A stretch of DNA of 64,000 bases from NCBI RefSeq assembly GCF_020886115.1, contig NZ_AP025185.1, positions 2,345,409-2,409,408 on the forward strand. Direction: 5' to 3'. This stretch comes from Flavobacterium ammonificans (lineage in GTDB: Bacteria; Bacteroidota; Bacteroidia; Flavobacteriales; Flavobacteriaceae). The notes under the pieces were generated by a model that was given only the letters and a program-made list of their open reading frames with translations, had not been told where the DNA came from and did no database searches. Shown here piece by piece: positions 9,743 to 20,382 of this stretch; the first letter of the stretch is position 1, and each line of letters begins with the position of its first letter. Position numbers and translations under genes: made by a program.

Positions 9743-12376
9743 TTATTTCAATCCTGCCAAACTTTGTTCAATCGTTGCAATTTTTGCCAAAGCATCTGCT
9801 TCTTTCTTGCGTTCCATTTCGATTACTTTATCTGGAGCACCTGCCACAAATTTTCCATTCGATAATTTCCCTTGAACAGATTTCAAGAAACCTTTGGTAT
9901 AATTTAACTCTTCAGTCAATTTAGCAATTTCTTCTTCTACATTGATATTTCCTGTAATTGGAATAAAGTATTCATTCGATTTCACTCGGAAAGACAAAGC
10001 ACCATCCACTTTATCGGACACATAATCCAATGCCGTTATGTTACCTAATTTACTTACAACCGAATCAAAATAAGTCGAAGCTTTATCGTTATTCACCACC
10101 TTCAACTCAATCGTATCTTTGAACGGAATATTCTTGTCTTTACGAATGGTTCTGATACCTGAAATCACTTCGATAGTGTTATCAAAATCAGTAATCAAAC
10201 TCGCATTAAATGGTTTCATTGTTGGCCAAGTCGAAACAATCAACGCTTCTTCTTTAGTTCTTTCAGCCAATAACTGCCAAATTTCTTCAGTTAAGAAAGG
10301 CATAAACGGGTGCAATAATTTCAAGTTGTTTTCCAACATTTCAATGGCTTTCGCCAATGTAATGCTGTCAATTGGTTGTTGGTATGCTGGTTTAATCATT
10401 TCTAAAAACCAAGAACAGAAATCATCCCAAACTAATTTATAAATACCCATTAAAGCATCTGAAATTCTATATTTTTCAAAATTATCTTCAATATCTAAAA
10501 GGGTTTGTTGCAATTTCGCCTCATACCATTCAATGGCTACTTTAGACGATTCGGGTTGCGGAATTGTATCTGACACTTCCCAACCTTTAATCAGTTTGAA
10601 CGCATTCCAAATTTTATTGGTAAAGGCTTTTCCTTGGTTACACAATTCTTCGTCAAACATAATGTCGTTTCCTGCCGAAGCACTCAACAACAAGCCTACA
10701 CGAACACCATCGGCACCAAATTTTTCAATCAAATCTAAAGGATCAGGAGAATTTCCTAATGATTTAGACATTTTACGTCGTTGTTTGTCGCGAACCAAAC
10801 CGGTTAAATATACATTTGTAAATGGTTTTTTACCCGTGTATTCATAACCTGCGATAATCATTCGCGCCACCCAGAAAAACAAAATATCCGGTCCGGTTAC
10901 CAAATCATTCGTTGGATAATAGTAGTTAAAATCCTCACTTTCAGGATCCATTATTCCTCCAAAAACCGCCATTGGCCATAGCCAAGAAGAAAACCAAGTA
11001 TCTAAAGCATCAACGTCTTGAGTTAGGTTATCAGTTGTCAGTTGTTGGTTGTTGGTTCTTTGTTTGGCTAAAACCAAAGCCTCTTCAATCGATTCTGCAA
11101 CCACAAAATCTTCTTTTCCGTAACCATAATAATAGGCTGGGATTTGTTGTCCCCACCACAATTGACGGGATATATTCCAATCGCGAATGTTGTTCAGCCA
11201 ATGCGCGTAGGTATTATCAAAACGTTTTGGGTGCAATTTAATTTCGCTATCCTCCAAAACGGATTTGATGGCTGGTTTTACCAAATCCTCCATTTTCAAG
11301 AACCATTGGTCTGACAAACGAGGCTCAATTACTGCCTTAGTTCTTTCTGAAGTGCCTACTTTATTTAAGTGAATTTCGGTTTTAGCTAAAGCACCAACCG
11401 TTTCTAATTCTTTGGCAATTGCCTCACGAACCACAAAACGATCTTGTCCTTGGTAATGCAAACCAAAGCTATTTAAAGTCGCATCTTCATTAAAGATGTC
11501 AATGATTTCTAAATTATGTTTTTCGCCCAAGGTCTTGTCGTTCATATCGTGAGCAGGTGTCACTTTCAAACAACCAGTACCAAATTCTACATCTACGTAT
11601 TCGTCTTCAATAATTGGCACTACTCTACCGCAAATTGGAACAATTGCTTTTTTACCTTTCAAATGAGCAAAACGTTCATCGTTCGGATTAATACAGATGG
11701 CTGAATCTCCAAAAATAGTTTCCGGACGTGTCGTTGCCACGGTCAAGAAATCGTTACTCCCTTCAATTTTATAGTTAAGGAAATACAACTTTCCTTGTTG
11801 TTCTTCATAAATTACTTCCTCGTCAGACAAGGTTGTTTTAGCTTCTGGATCCCAGTTTACCATTCGGTAACCGCGATAAATCAAACCTTTGTTGTATAAA
11901 TCCACAAACGAACGAATTACAGATGCCGACATATCGGGATCCATCGTAAATTTAGTGCGTTCCCAATCACAAGAAGCACCCAATTTTTTCAATTGGTCCA
12001 AAATCACCCCACCATATTTGTCGGTCCACTCCCAAGCGTGCGCTAAAAATTCTTCACGAGTCAAATCATTTTTATTGATTCCTTCGGCTTTTAGTTTGGC
12101 AACTACTTTCGCTTCGGTAGCAATAGAAGCATGATCTGTTCCTGGTACCCAACACGCATTGAACCCTTTCAAACGCGCTCTACGAATCAATACATCTTGA
12201 ATCGTATTGTTCAACATATGTCCCATGTGCAACACTCCAGTTACATTAGGTGGTGGAATTACAATCGTATAAGGCGTTCTGTGGTCAGGTTCTGAATGAA
12301 AATAATTATTTTTCATCCAGTAATCGTACCACTTTTGTTCAATGGTTTTGGCGTCGAATTGTGCAGGAATTGTCAT
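9743..12376 (-). CDS. valS: Valyl-tRNA synthetase
   Basis: It charges tRNA-Val in the cytosol and edits misactivated threonine. The start is set at [10 protein letters not shown] (complement of 12374-12376), giving 877 residues; an upstream extension of 23 residues lacks family similarity. The class-I signatures are HMGH in [10 protein letters not shown] and KMSKS in [10 protein letters not shown]. The CP1 editing domain lies between them with [10 protein letters not shown], and a C-terminal coiled-coil arm ([13 protein letters not shown]) is present. A repeat-like segment encoding [13 protein letters not shown] lies just before the conserved [10 protein letters not shown] -7 box lies at 12493-12500. 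Confidence 0.97.
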   Translation of the reverse strand: MTIPAQFDAKTIEQKWYDYWMKNNYFHSEPDHRTPYTIVIPPPNVTGVLHMGHMLNNTIQDVLIRRARLKGFNACWVPGTDHASIATEAKVVAKLKAEGINKNDLTREEFLAHAWEWTDKYGGVILDQLKKLGASCDWERTKFTMDPDMSASVIRSFVDLYNKGLIYRGYRMVNWDPEAKTTLSDEEVIYEEQQGKLYFLNYKIEGSNDFLTVATTRPETIFGDSAICINPNDERFAHLKGKKAIVPICGRVVPIIEDEYVDVEFGTGCLKVTPAHDMNDKTLGEKHNLEIIDIFNEDATLNSFGLHYQGQDRFVVREAIAKELETVGALAKTEIHLNKVGTSERTKAVIEPRLSDQWFLKMEDLVKPAIKSVLEDSEIKLHPKRFDNTYAHWLNNIRDWNISRQLWWGQQIPAYYYGYGKEDFVVAESIEEALVLAKQRTNNQQLTTDNLTQDVDALDTWFSSWLWPMAVFGGIMDPESEDFNYYYPTNDLVTGPDILFFWVARMIIAGYEYTGKKPFTNVYLTGLVRDKQRRKMSKSLGNSPDPLDLIEKFGADGVRVGLLLSASAGNDIMFDEELCNQGKAFTNKIWNAFKLIKGWEVSDTIPQPESSKVAIEWYEAKLQQTLLDIEDNFEKYRISDALMGIYKLVWDDFCSWFLEMIKPAYQQPIDSITLAKAIEMLENNLKLLHPFMPFLTEEIWQLLAERTKEEALIVSTWPTMKPFNASLITDFDNTIEVISGIRTIRKDKNIPFKDTIELKVVNNDKASTYFDSVVSKLGNITALDYVSDKVDGALSFRVKSNEYFIPITGNINVEEEIAKLTEELNYTKGFLKSVQGKLSNGKFVAGAPDKVIEMERKKEADALAKIATIEQSLAGLK

Positions 12377-12492
12377 TGTATAGTAAATTCGTTTAATCGT
12401 TATGTAGCGTTTATTTAAAGTTTGTGACTTATATATCCAATTCAAAAATAACGCTTTCTATTTTGCCTACATTTTGTGAGACAAACAAGCAA

Positions 12493-12500
12493 CAAAAGTA
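12493..12500 (-). promoter_or_regulatory. Candidate -7 box for valS
   Basis: CAAAAGTA reads TACTTTTG on the minus strand, an exact TAnnTTTG match. It implies a leader of about 110 nt before valS. No -33 TTG was recognised. Confidence 0.4.
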
Positions 12501-12588
12501 AATAATTAAGTACACTATAAAAAGCGAAATAAAAATTTGTAGTGTAAATAAAACAAACTAACTTTACTAAACAATTAAATACATTACG

Positions 12589-12972
12589 ATGCAAAAAATT
12601 ATCGCCCTCCTTTTATTCACCTTGTTTAGCAGTATTAGCTTTTCACAATCTGCTAAAATTGAATTTTCAGCCAAAGACAATACTATTGATTATGGTAAAG
12701 TGAATAAAACTACCGATTCCGGAATTCGTAGTTTTCAATTCACTAATACAGGTGATGCGCCTTTAGTTATCATAGACGTTCTTTCCACTTCTGGATTTAC
12801 TATTTCCCAAAAACCCACACAACCTATTGCTCCTGGACAAAAAGGAAAAATTGAAGTAAAATACAATATGGCTACAGGGCCTATCCGTAAAACAATAACT
12901 GTAGAATCAAACGCTACTAATTATGAAGGAGGTAGGATTGCTTTAAAAATAAAAGGAGAAGTTATAGAATAG
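12589..12972 (+). CDS. Secreted DUF1573 protein
   Basis: This 127-residue protein has a signal peptide (MQKIIALLLFTLFSSISFSQ). A single Ig-like DUF1573 domain follows: the segment IDYGKVNKTTDSGIRSF, then FTNTGDAPLVI and later VKYNMATGPIRKTITVESN. This fold is related to the ASH/MSP beta-sandwich and is very common in Bacteroidetes as short periplasmic or cell-surface proteins of unknown role. It is monocistronic, between a divergent valS and its own terminator. No catalytic residues are apparent. Confidence 0.85.
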   Translation: MQKIIALLLFTLFSSISFSQSAKIEFSAKDNTIDYGKVNKTTDSGIRSFQFTNTGDAPLVIIDVLSTSGFTISQKPTQPIAPGQKGKIEVKYNMATGPIRKTITVESNATNYEGGRIALKIKGEVIE

Positions 12973-12996
12973 AATATACTACCCTATTCATTTAGA

Positions 12997-13030
12997 AAAC
13001 GCCTTTTGACTTCAAAAGGCGTTTTGTTTT
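12997..13030 (+). terminator. Terminator after the DUF1573 gene
   Basis: AAAACGCCTTTTGA and TCAAAAGGCGTTTT form a near-perfect hairpin followed by GTTTTATTTG, 25 bp after the stop codon. Confidence 0.8.
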
Positions 13031-13155
13031 ATTTGTTTTTCACATATAATATCTTAAAAATGTAACATTTTTATCCATTTTTATGAGCATTTACAACGAA
13101 TAATATACAGAAATTACAGAAAAAAAGTGCAAATTTGCAATTCAAGAGTTAACAC

Positions 13156-14361
13156 ATGCCGAAACTATCCACCCGAGGAAATTCCATGCCTGAGTCGCCA
13201 ATTCGAAAATTGGCTCCTTTTGCTGATTTAGCCAAAGAAAAAGGACATAAAGTCTATCATTTAAATATTGGTCAACCTGATATTAAAAGTCCTGAAATAG
13301 CCATTAATGCTATCAAAAATATACAACTCGATATTATAGAATACGGTCCTTCTGCTGGTTATGAAAGTTACCGAAAAAAATTAGCCCAATTCTATACCAA
13401 CCAAAACGTAAACGTAAATACCGAAGATATTTTAATCACTACTGGTGGTTCTGAAGCCTTATTATTTGCATTAGGAAGTATAATGGACCCTGAAGACGAG
13501 TTAATTATTCCTGAGCCATTTTATGCCAATTACAGCGCTTTTGCTGCCGAATCTGCTGCTAAAGTAGTTCCAGTTAATTCGGGATTTGAAACGGGATTTG
13601 AATTGCCTTCTATTGCTGATTTTGAAAAACTAATTACGTCAAAATCAAAAGCTATTTTGATTTGTAATCCGAATAATCCAACCGGTTATTTGTATTCGGA
13701 ATCGGAAATTTTACAATTAGGTGAATTAGCAAAAAAACACGATTTGTTCTTGATTGCTGATGAAGTCTACCGCGAATTTATATACGGAGACGATATCCAT
13801 TACTCAGTAATGAATTTAAAAGGGGTAGAACAGAATGTTATTATGATTGATTCGGTTTCAAAACGTTACAGTATGTGTGGCGCTCGAATTGGTTGTATGG
13901 TAACCAAAAATAAAGACGTAATTGCAGCTGCTATGAAGTTTGCACAAGCGCGACTTTGCCCGCCAACAATTGCGCAAATTGCTTGCGAGGCTGCTATTGA
14001 CACTCCGCAAAGTTATTTTGATGAAGTGATTTCAGAATACCGTGATCGTAGAGATACGCTTGTATCCGAATTAAATAAAATTGAAGGGGTAAAAGTAAGT
14101 ACTCCTAAAGCGGCTTTTTATTGCATTGCCGAATTACCCGTTGACAATACGGATGATTTTGCGCAATGGCTATTAGAAAGTTATGACTTGAATGGCGAAA
14201 CCGTTATGGTAGCCCCAGCTGGCGGATTCTACTCTACTCCTGGAATGGGATTAAATCAAGTACGTATTGCTTACGTATTGAAAACTGAAGATTTGATACG
14301 TGCCGTAGCGGTATTGAAAGAAGCGATTCCTGCTTATAACGGGAGAAGAAAAGCACAATAA
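13156..14361 (+). CDS. Pyridoxal-phosphate aminotransferase, class I/II
   Basis: This 401-residue cytosolic transaminase belongs to the aspartate-aminotransferase fold-type I family. The PLP lysine is in DSVSKRYSMCGARIG, the cofactor-binding NPNNPTGY lies about residues 172-179, the pyridine-contact Asp is in LIADEVYREF, and a substrate arginine is in NQVRIAYV. The glycine-rich TGGSEALLFAL binds the cofactor phosphate. The substrate could be aspartate, tyrosine or another amino acid; sequence alone does not decide. The gene is monocistronic with a terminator-like hairpin 30 bp downstream. Confidence 0.9.
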   Translation: MPKLSTRGNSMPESPIRKLAPFADLAKEKGHKVYHLNIGQPDIKSPEIAINAIKNIQLDIIEYGPSAGYESYRKKLAQFYTNQNVNVNTEDILITTGGSEALLFALGSIMDPEDELIIPEPFYANYSAFAAESAAKVVPVNSGFETGFELPSIADFEKLITSKSKAILICNPNNPTGYLYSESEILQLGELAKKHDLFLIADEVYREFIYGDDIHYSVMNLKGVEQNVIMIDSVSKRYSMCGARIGCMVTKNKDVIAAAMKFAQARLCPPTIAQIACEAAIDTPQSYFDEVISEYRDRRDTLVSELNKIEGVKVSTPKAAFYCIAELPVDNTDDFAQWLLESYDLNGETVMVAPAGGFYSTPGMGLNQVRIAYVLKTEDLIRAVAVLKEAIPAYNGRRKAQ

Positions 14362-14390
14362 ACAACTTAATTCACTATAAAATATAAACT

Positions 14391-14422
14391 AAAGCAATAC
14401 TGAAAAAGTGTTGCTTTTTCCT
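14391..14422 (+). terminator. Terminator after the aminotransferase gene
   Basis: AAAGCAATAC and GTGTTGCTTT pair across an AT-rich loop and are followed by TTCCTTTTT, about 30 bp after the stop codon. Confidence 0.6.
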
Positions 14423-14514
14423 TTTTGATTAAATCCGAAAAGGGCTTCCTTTTTTTGCATATTATTAATTATCTTTACCGCTCAAAATTTATACTATACA
14501 TAACAGAAGCTTTA

Positions 14515-15186
14515 ATGATAAACAACGAAGAATTTCAAGACGAAATAGGAAACAATCATATTAGTACCAATGCGAAAAACCCAGTAAGGGATGATGCTTT
14601 TGCAATTGCTGACGACGAAAAAATCGAAAGAATTAAAAAAGACGTTGAAAACATCTTAACTACTTTAGGAATGGATTTGACTGATGACAGCATGAAAGGT
14701 ACTCCTAACCGAGTGGCTAAAATGTTTGTAAAAGAGATTTTTGCCGGACTGAACCCAGCTAAAAAACCTAAAGCTTCCACGTTTGAAAATAATTACAAAT
14801 ATGGTGAAATGCTAGTAGAAAAAAACATTACTGTCTATTCTACTTGTGAGCACCATTTATTGCCTATCATTGGAAGAGCGCACGTTGCGTACATCTCAAA
14901 CGGAACTGTAATTGGTCTTTCTAAAATGAACCGAATTGTAGAATATTATGCAAAAAGACCTCAAGTTCAAGAGCGTTTAACAATGCAAATTGTTCAAGAA
15001 ATGCAAATTGCCTTAGGAACAGAAGATGTAGCTTGTGTAATTGATGCTAAACATTTGTGTGTAAATTCAAGAGGAATTGGTGATATTGAAAGTAGTACTG
15101 TAACTTCTGAATTTGGAGGTAAATTCAAAGAAGCCCAAACGAAAAGAGAATTTTTAGATTACATTAAATTAGACACGAAGTTCTAA
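14515..15186 (+). CDS. folE: GTP cyclohydrolase I
   Basis: It converts GTP to dihydroneopterin triphosphate, the first step of folate and pterin synthesis. The start MINNEEFQDE (14515) gives 223 residues. An upstream in-frame extension to 14425 overlaps the preceding terminator and is rejected. The zinc and catalytic motifs are STCEHHLLPIIGRAH and later KHLCVNSRGIGD. The conserved IGLSKMNRIVEYYAKRPQVQERLT is complete. The gene is followed by a structured repeat and then cysS on the same strand. Whether the two are co-transcribed is unclear. Confidence 0.95.
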   Translation: MINNEEFQDEIGNNHISTNAKNPVRDDAFAIADDEKIERIKKDVENILTTLGMDLTDDSMKGTPNRVAKMFVKEIFAGLNPAKKPKASTFENNYKYGEMLVEKNITVYSTCEHHLLPIIGRAHVAYISNGTVIGLSKMNRIVEYYAKRPQVQERLTMQIVQEMQIALGTEDVACVIDAKHLCVNSRGIGDIESSTVTSEFGGKFKEAQTKREFLDYIKLDTKF

Positions 15187-15214
15187 ATAGTCTATTGTAG
15201 CGTAAACGCTTAGC

Positions 15215-15291
15215 CCTGATAATAGCGGCATCCTTTTTTAGGTAGCCTGAGGCACTCGAAGGCTACAGAAAAAGATACAGCGAATAGCAGG
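15215..15291 (+). repeat. Structured intergenic element, copy B
   Basis: The core has outer arm CCTG (15215-15218), ATAATAGCGGCATCC, and an inner hairpin with T-run/A-run plus GTAGCC/GGCTAC. The loop TGAGGCACTCGAA follows, then GATACAGCGAATAG and the outer arm CAGG (15288-15291). It matches copies A and C in the invariant blocks and in the stem positions, with compensating base changes. It is followed by an AGCTCCTAAAAAA segment also seen after copy A, and ends about 50 bp before the cysS start codon. Confidence 0.75.
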
Positions 15292-15340
15292 ACACGAGCA
15301 AAGCGAACTGACGAAGTAAACAGCTCCTAAAAAAATAAAA

Positions 15341-16819
15341 ATGCCATTATATAAAAGTCAACAACTGAAAATATACAATTCTCTTTCGGGAGAAAAAGAA
15401 GTCTTTACGCCTATTCATGAAGGAAATGTTGGGATGTATGTTTGCGGCCCGACGGTGTACAGTAATGTGCATTTAGGAAACTTGAGAACTTTTATGTCGT
15501 TTGATGTGATTTTTAGGTATTTCCAACATTTGGATTACAAGGTACGTTATGTGCGCAACATTACCGATGTAGGGCATATTGTGGACGATGTGGATGAAGG
15601 TGAAGATAAAATTGCCAAAAAAGCGCGTTTGGAACAATTGGAACCGATGGAAGTAGTGCAACGATACACCGTGGATTTTCATGAAATTTTAAGTGCTTTT
15701 AATTTCTTACCGCCAAGTATTGAACCTACGGCTACGGGGCATATTATTGAACAAATCGAAATCATCAAGAAAATAATCGATGCCGGAATTGGCTATGAAG
15801 CCAATGGATCGGTGTATTTTGATGTAGTAAAATTTAACGAAACAAACCATTACGGGCGTTTGAGTGGCAGAAATATTGAAGAAATGTTAGCCAACACTCG
15901 TGATTTAGATGGACAATCGGATAAACGAAATCCGCAAGATTTTGCTTTATGGAAAAAAGCCGAACCACAACATATTATGCGTTGGCCTTCGCCTTGGAGC
16001 GATGGTTTTCCAGGTTGGCACCTGGAATGTACAGCCATGAGTACCAAGTATTTGGGGAATCATTTTGACATCCACGGTGGCGGAATGGATTTGAAATTTC
16101 CACATCATGAATGTGAAATTGCACAAAATGAGGCTTGTACAGGTCAAACTCCTGTAAATTATTGGCTTCACGCCAATATGTTGACCCTGAATGGCAAAAA
16201 AATGGCAAAATCGACTGGAAATAATATTTTGCCAAGAGAGATATTGACTGGTGAGAATACGATTTTAAGCAAGGCTTTTTCAGCTTCAGTGACGCGTTTC
16301 TTTATGTTGCAAGCCCATTACAGAAGTATTTTGGATTTTTCTGATGATGCTATTGTAGCAGCTGAAAAAGGATACAAACGTTTGATGGAAGCGATGAGTA
16401 GTTTAGAATCGATTACTGCAGCTGCTCAAAGTACATTGAATATTGCCGAGTGGAAGCAATTGTGCTATGATGCCATGAACGATGATTTTAACACGCCTAT
16501 TTTAATTGCGCAGTTGTTTGAAGGCGTTCGTTTTGTGAATGTACTAAAAGAAGGTAAAGAAAGCTTAACTGCCGAAGATTTGAAAATATTTACTACCGCA
16601 ATGAACGGTTTTGTTTTTGAGGTTCTAGGCTTAGAAGACGAGAAAATAAGCGATGGAAACAACGACAAATTAGAAGGTACAGTAAACTTGCTTATCGAAA
16701 TGCGTAAGCAAGCCAGAGAGAATAAAAACTTTGCTTTGTCTGACCAAATTAGAGATCAATTGTTGGCTTTAGGCATTCAATTGAAAGACGGTAAAGAAGG
16801 AACTACGTTTAGCTTGTAA
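15341..16819 (+). CDS. cysS: Cysteinyl-tRNA synthetase
   Basis: It charges tRNA-Cys. The protein has 492 residues, the usual length. The class-I signature appears as HLGN in [12 protein letters not shown], and the KMSKS loop as KKMAKSTGN. The zinc ligands expected for cysteine discrimination are visible: Cys in [10 protein letters not shown], Cys in HLECTAMS, and the His/Glu pair in [13 protein letters not shown]. The C-terminal DALR-type helical domain ends with [11 protein letters not shown]. The leader carries structured element copy B. The downstream yidD and lgt follow on the same strand. Confidence 0.97.
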   Translation: MPLYKSQQLKIYNSLSGEKEVFTPIHEGNVGMYVCGPTVYSNVHLGNLRTFMSFDVIFRYFQHLDYKVRYVRNITDVGHIVDDVDEGEDKIAKKARLEQLEPMEVVQRYTVDFHEILSAFNFLPPSIEPTATGHIIEQIEIIKKIIDAGIGYEANGSVYFDVVKFNETNHYGRLSGRNIEEMLANTRDLDGQSDKRNPQDFALWKKAEPQHIMRWPSPWSDGFPGWHLECTAMSTKYLGNHFDIHGGGMDLKFPHHECEIAQNEACTGQTPVNYWLHANMLTLNGKKMAKSTGNNILPREILTGENTILSKAFSASVTRFFMLQAHYRSILDFSDDAIVAAEKGYKRLMEAMSSLESITAAAQSTLNIAEWKQLCYDAMNDDFNTPILIAQLFEGVRFVNVLKEGKESLTAEDLKIFTTAMNGFVFEVLGLEDEKISDGNNDKLEGTVNLLIEMRKQARENKNFALSDQIRDQLLALGIQLKDGKEGTTFSL

Positions 16820-16857
16820 TAGAATTACCGTTTTTGCGACTCATTCAAAATTATAAT

Positions 16858-17106
16858 ATGGTATCTAAGATTCTCATTTTTCCTTTTTTGATGTTGGTGC
16901 GCTTTTACCAAGTGGCAATTTCTCCGTTTACGCCGGCTGCTTGCCGATTTGAACCTACATGTTCTTCGTATATGCTAGAAGCATTGAAAACACACGGTTT
17001 AGTTTACGGATTATTTTTAGGAACTAAACGCATTCTGAGTTGCCATCCTTGGGGCAAAAGTGGTTATGATCCGGTTCCTCCCAAAAAATGCCATCACAAA
17101 TTATAA
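16858..17106 (+). CDS. yidD: Membrane protein insertion efficiency factor
   Basis: YidD is a small membrane-associated protein that assists YidC-dependent membrane protein insertion. The preferred start is ATG 16858 ([14 protein letters not shown]), giving 82 residues. An upstream TTG at 16834 would add eight atypical residues. The family hallmark is complete: an amphipathic N-terminal segment, [18 protein letters not shown], then [15 protein letters not shown] and [14 protein letters not shown] with its three conserved cysteines. It lies 38 bp after cysS and 42 bp before lgt and is probably co-transcribed with them. Confidence 0.92.
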   Translation: MVSKILIFPFLMLVRFYQVAISPFTPAACRFEPTCSSYMLEALKTHGLVYGLFLGTKRILSCHPWGKSGYDPVPPKKCHHKL

Positions 17107-17148
17107 ATTCAATTAATACTTTATTTTTACACTAAATAAATACACAAA

Positions 17149-18072
17149 ATGACACAGACTTTAGCCATTGTTTGGAATCCATCGGAAGGAATTGATTTAG
17201 GCTTTTTCATGATTCGCTATTACAGCTTAATGTTCGTAATTGCCTTTGGATTGGGCTGGTACATTATGAAACATATTTTCGTTCGCGAAGGAGAAACAAT
17301 TGAAAAACTAGATTCATTATTCATTTGGATGGTGCTGGCTACATTGGCTGGCGCTCGTTTAGGACATGTTTTGTTTTACGACTGGGAATACTTCAGAAAC
17401 AATTTATTAGAAATCTTTTTACCTGTTCGATTTGAGCCTAGTTTTCATTTTACTGGATTTACAGGCTTAGCAAGTCATGGCGCAGCTATCGGAATTATAT
17501 TAGCGATGTATTTTTACAGCAAAAACATTTTGCAAAAACCACAATTATGGATTTTAGACCGTATTGTCGTTCCTGTAGCAAGTGGAGCCATATTTGTTCG
17601 AATCGGGAACTTCTTTAACTCAGAAATTATTGGTGAAGCAACGTCTTCGTCTTTTGGAATTAAATTCATCCGAGATTATTTTAGTCCAAGAGATGCGGTT
17701 AATGCTACTCAAATTGCAGACCCAAGCGAAGCGTATAAAGCCATTGCAACCGACCCAAAATTTACGACACTTTTAGAACAAGTTCCTGCTAAACATCCAA
17801 CACAATTGTACGAAGCCTTCTGTTATATTTTTGTCTTTGCTATTTTGTTTTTCTTGTATTGGAAAACGGAAGCGCGCAAGAAATCAGGTTACCTATTCGG
17901 ATTGTTTTTGGTCTTATTATTCTCTGTTCGAATTGTAGTCGAATCCGTTAAAGAAAGTCAAGGAGGTTTTGAAAGTGCTTTAGGTCTTTTATCAACTGGA
18001 CAATGGTTGAGTATTCCTTTTATTTTGATTGGCTTCTATTTTATTTTTACATCAAAATCAATTAAAGAGTAA
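17149..18072 (+). CDS. lgt: Prolipoprotein diacylglyceryl transferase
   Basis: This inner-membrane enzyme adds diacylglycerol to the lipobox cysteine of prolipoproteins. The 307-residue protein has about seven membrane segments. The Lgt signature appears as FVRIGNFFNSEIIGE, the essential-His region as GLASHGAAIG, and KHPTQLYEAF and FSVRIVVESVKESQ are also conserved. An insertion of about 25 residues (SPRDAVNATQIADPSEAYKA) after the signature is common in Bacteroidetes Lgt. The lipoproteins at 3505-3978 and 42945-43964 are expected substrates. A terminator follows. Confidence 0.95.
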   Translation: MTQTLAIVWNPSEGIDLGFFMIRYYSLMFVIAFGLGWYIMKHIFVREGETIEKLDSLFIWMVLATLAGARLGHVLFYDWEYFRNNLLEIFLPVRFEPSFHFTGFTGLASHGAAIGIILAMYFYSKNILQKPQLWILDRIVVPVASGAIFVRIGNFFNSEIIGEATSSSFGIKFIRDYFSPRDAVNATQIADPSEAYKAIATDPKFTTLLEQVPAKHPTQLYEAFCYIFVFAILFFLYWKTEARKKSGYLFGLFLVLLFSVRIVVESVKESQGGFESALGLLSTGQWLSIPFILIGFYFIFTSKSIKE

Positions 18073-18102
18073 GATATATTTGTAATCTGCACTTAATTAA
18101 TA

Positions 18103-18140
18103 CAAAAAAGGCTGTCCATTATTACGGACAGCCTTTTTTA
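18103..18140. terminator. Bidirectional terminator after lgt
   Basis: AAAAAAGGCTGTCC and GGACAGCCTTTTTT form a perfect hairpin with A/T flanks between the converging lgt and peptidase genes. Confidence 0.9.
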
Positions 18141-18159
18141 ATATTATAAAGTTTACTTT

Positions 18160-20268
18160 TTATTTCATTGGTAATGATTTCACTCCCATATTATACAAAG
18201 TGAAGGCTTGCAAATCAGCCGCTTCTTCAATGGTTTTTGAAACCGGTTTCCCGGCTCCGTGACCGGCATTGGTTTCAATTCGGATTAACACTGGATTAAC
18301 ACCTGATTGTTTAGCCTGTAATTCTGCAGCAAATTTAAAACTATGCGCTGGCACTACTCTATCATCGTGATCTCCTGTGGTAACCAATGTTGCAGGATAC
18401 TTCACTCCTGATTTCACATTATGCACTGGAGAATAGCCTTTGATATACTCAAACATCGCTTTAGAATCGTCAGCAGTTCCATAATCGTAAGCCCAACCAG
18501 CACCAGCTGTAAAAGTATGGTAACGCAACATATCCATTACGCCAACAGCGGGTAATGCTACCTTCATTAAATCTGGACGTTGCGTCATTGTAGCTCCAAC
18601 CAATAAACCTCCGTTAGAACCCCCTTTAATCGCTAAATAGTCAGATGATGTGTATTTTTCAGCAATTAAATATTCTGCAGCTGCAATGAAATCATCAAAA
18701 ACGTTTTGCTTTTGCATTTTGGTCCCTGCATCGTGCCATTTTTTACCGTATTCTCCGCCGCCTCTTAAATTGGCTACAGCATAGATTCCGCCCATTTCTA
18801 ACCAAACCGCATTGGCTATACTAAAAGAAGGAGTTAAACTCACATTGAATCCTCCGTAAGCGTATAAAATAGTTGGATTTTTGGCTGTTAACTCAGTCCC
18901 CTTTTTGTAGGTAATAATCATAGGTACTTTTGTTCCATCTTTTGAAGTATAAAACACTTGTTTAGAAATATAATTTTCACTGATGAAATCCACTTTTGGT
19001 TGCACATAAATCGACGACTTTCCTTCAAGAGGCAAAAATTTATAGGTTGTATTTGGAGTCACATAATTGGTAAACGAAAAATACAATGCTTCGTCCTCGC
19101 TCTTACCGCTAAACCCAGAAGCCGTTCCCAATCCAGGCAATTGGATTTCGCGCACTAATTTTCCATTGTAATCAAATTGTTTAACTACCGAAACGGCATC
19201 TTTCATATAATTAGCAAAAATAAATCCCGCACCCGTTGAAGGAGATAACACTTGATCTGTTTCGGCTATACAATCTTTCCAATTGACTGGAGACGGATTA
19301 GCTACATCAACAGTAACAACGCGCTTATTTGGGGCTTTATAATTGGTTACAATAAATAATTTTGAACCTTTACTATCCAAAACGTCTACATCATACTCAA
19401 AACCAGAATGGATCGATTTAATTTCGCTATTGGGTTGAGTTAGATCTTTTAGATATAATTCATTTCCTGAAGTGGAATTGGCAGCTGAAATAAACAAATA
19501 ATGATTATCTTCTGAAACAGTACCTCCAACATAGCGTCTTTTCTCTTTGTCGCCAAAAACTAATATATCTTCTGATTGGTTGGTTCCTAATTTATGAAAA
19601 TACAATTTATGTCGGTCAGTCTTTGCTGACAATTCACTTCCTTTCGGTTTATCGTAACTAGAATAATAAACACCTTCATTCGCTTTCCAAGATAAACCAC
19701 TGAACTTCACATCGATTAATTTGTCGCCAATGCTTTGCTTAGTTTCTGCATTAATGAAAATCACTTTTCTCCAATCACTTCCTGCCTCAGAAATGGAATA
19801 GGCACAAAGCGAACCGTCTTTCGAAAAACTAATGTCAGCCAAAGAAGTTGTAGCATCTTTGGAAAACGTATTGGGATCTAAAAACAGTTCTTCGTTACCA
19901 GAAGCATCTTTTCGATAAAGAACGGACTGGTTTTGTAATCCATTATTTTTATAATAGTAGGTGTACTTTCCTTCTTTGAATGGTGCTGAAACCTTTTCAT
20001 AATTCCATAATTTTTCCATACGTTGCTTAATAGCATCTCTAAAAGGAATAGTGGCAAGATATCCAAATGTCACTTGATTTTGGGCTTTTACCCAATCAGC
20101 CGTTTCAAGAGAGCGATCGTCTTCTAACCAACGATAAGGGTCGGATACTTTAGTTTCAAAATAGGAATCAACTTTATCAGTTTTCTTTGTTTGAGGATAA
20201 TTTATTTGAGCTTGACTAACTGATACAATTGTCGAAGATACTAACATAGATATAAATACTTTTTTCAT
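18160..20268 (-). CDS. Prolyl oligopeptidase, S9 family, exported
   Basis: This serine peptidase cleaves short peptides after proline. The start is set at [21 protein letters not shown] (complement of 20266-20268), which gives a signal peptide and 702 residues; the upstream 14 in-frame residues would spoil it. An N-terminal beta-propeller (about 60-420) is followed by the alpha/beta-hydrolase domain. The catalytic Ser is in [12 protein letters not shown], Asp in [13 protein letters not shown] and His in NAGHGAGKP. The export signal suggests periplasmic peptide turnover. The family is well conserved in Bacteroidetes. It is transcribed alone; a terminator for secDF lies just upstream. Confidence 0.93.
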   Translation of the reverse strand: MKKVFISMLVSSTIVSVSQAQINYPQTKKTDKVDSYFETKVSDPYRWLEDDRSLETADWVKAQNQVTFGYLATIPFRDAIKQRMEKLWNYEKVSAPFKEGKYTYYYKNNGLQNQSVLYRKDASGNEELFLDPNTFSKDATTSLADISFSKDGSLCAYSISEAGSDWRKVIFINAETKQSIGDKLIDVKFSGLSWKANEGVYYSSYDKPKGSELSAKTDRHKLYFHKLGTNQSEDILVFGDKEKRRYVGGTVSEDNHYLFISAANSTSGNELYLKDLTQPNSEIKSIHSGFEYDVDVLDSKGSKLFIVTNYKAPNKRVVTVDVANPSPVNWKDCIAETDQVLSPSTGAGFIFANYMKDAVSVVKQFDYNGKLVREIQLPGLGTASGFSGKSEDEALYFSFTNYVTPNTTYKFLPLEGKSSIYVQPKVDFISENYISKQVFYTSKDGTKVPMIITYKKGTELTAKNPTILYAYGGFNVSLTPSFSIANAVWLEMGGIYAVANLRGGGEYGKKWHDAGTKMQKQNVFDDFIAAAEYLIAEKYTSSDYLAIKGGSNGGLLVGATMTQRPDLMKVALPAVGVMDMLRYHTFTAGAGWAYDYGTADDSKAMFEYIKGYSPVHNVKSGVKYPATLVTTGDHDDRVVPAHSFKFAAELQAKQSGVNPVLIRIETNAGHGAGKPVSKTIEEAADLQAFTLYNMGVKSLPMK

Positions 20269-20327
20269 TTTTTGAGAATTAGTTTTATCAAAAATAATCA
20301 ATTTTTGCATTCCAAATTAAATTGATA

Positions 20328-20362
20328 AAAAAAGGGGATTCAACATTTGTCGAATCCCCCTT
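20328..20362 (-). terminator. Terminator after secDF
   Basis: On the minus strand AAGGGGGATTCGAC pairs with the arm ending GAATCCCC and is followed by TTTTTTT, 21 bp after the secDF stop codon. Confidence 0.85.
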
Positions 20363-20382
20363 ATAATTTATAGAACAATTAT

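Noticed and set aside
12377..12445. 23-residue N-terminal extension of valS
   Set aside because: The in-frame sequence before MTIPAQF has no similarity to valyl-tRNA synthetases and lies in leader DNA downstream of a -7 box.
15473..16235. Several minus-strand open frames inside cysS
   Set aside because: Antisense shadows of a complete, conserved synthetase gene.
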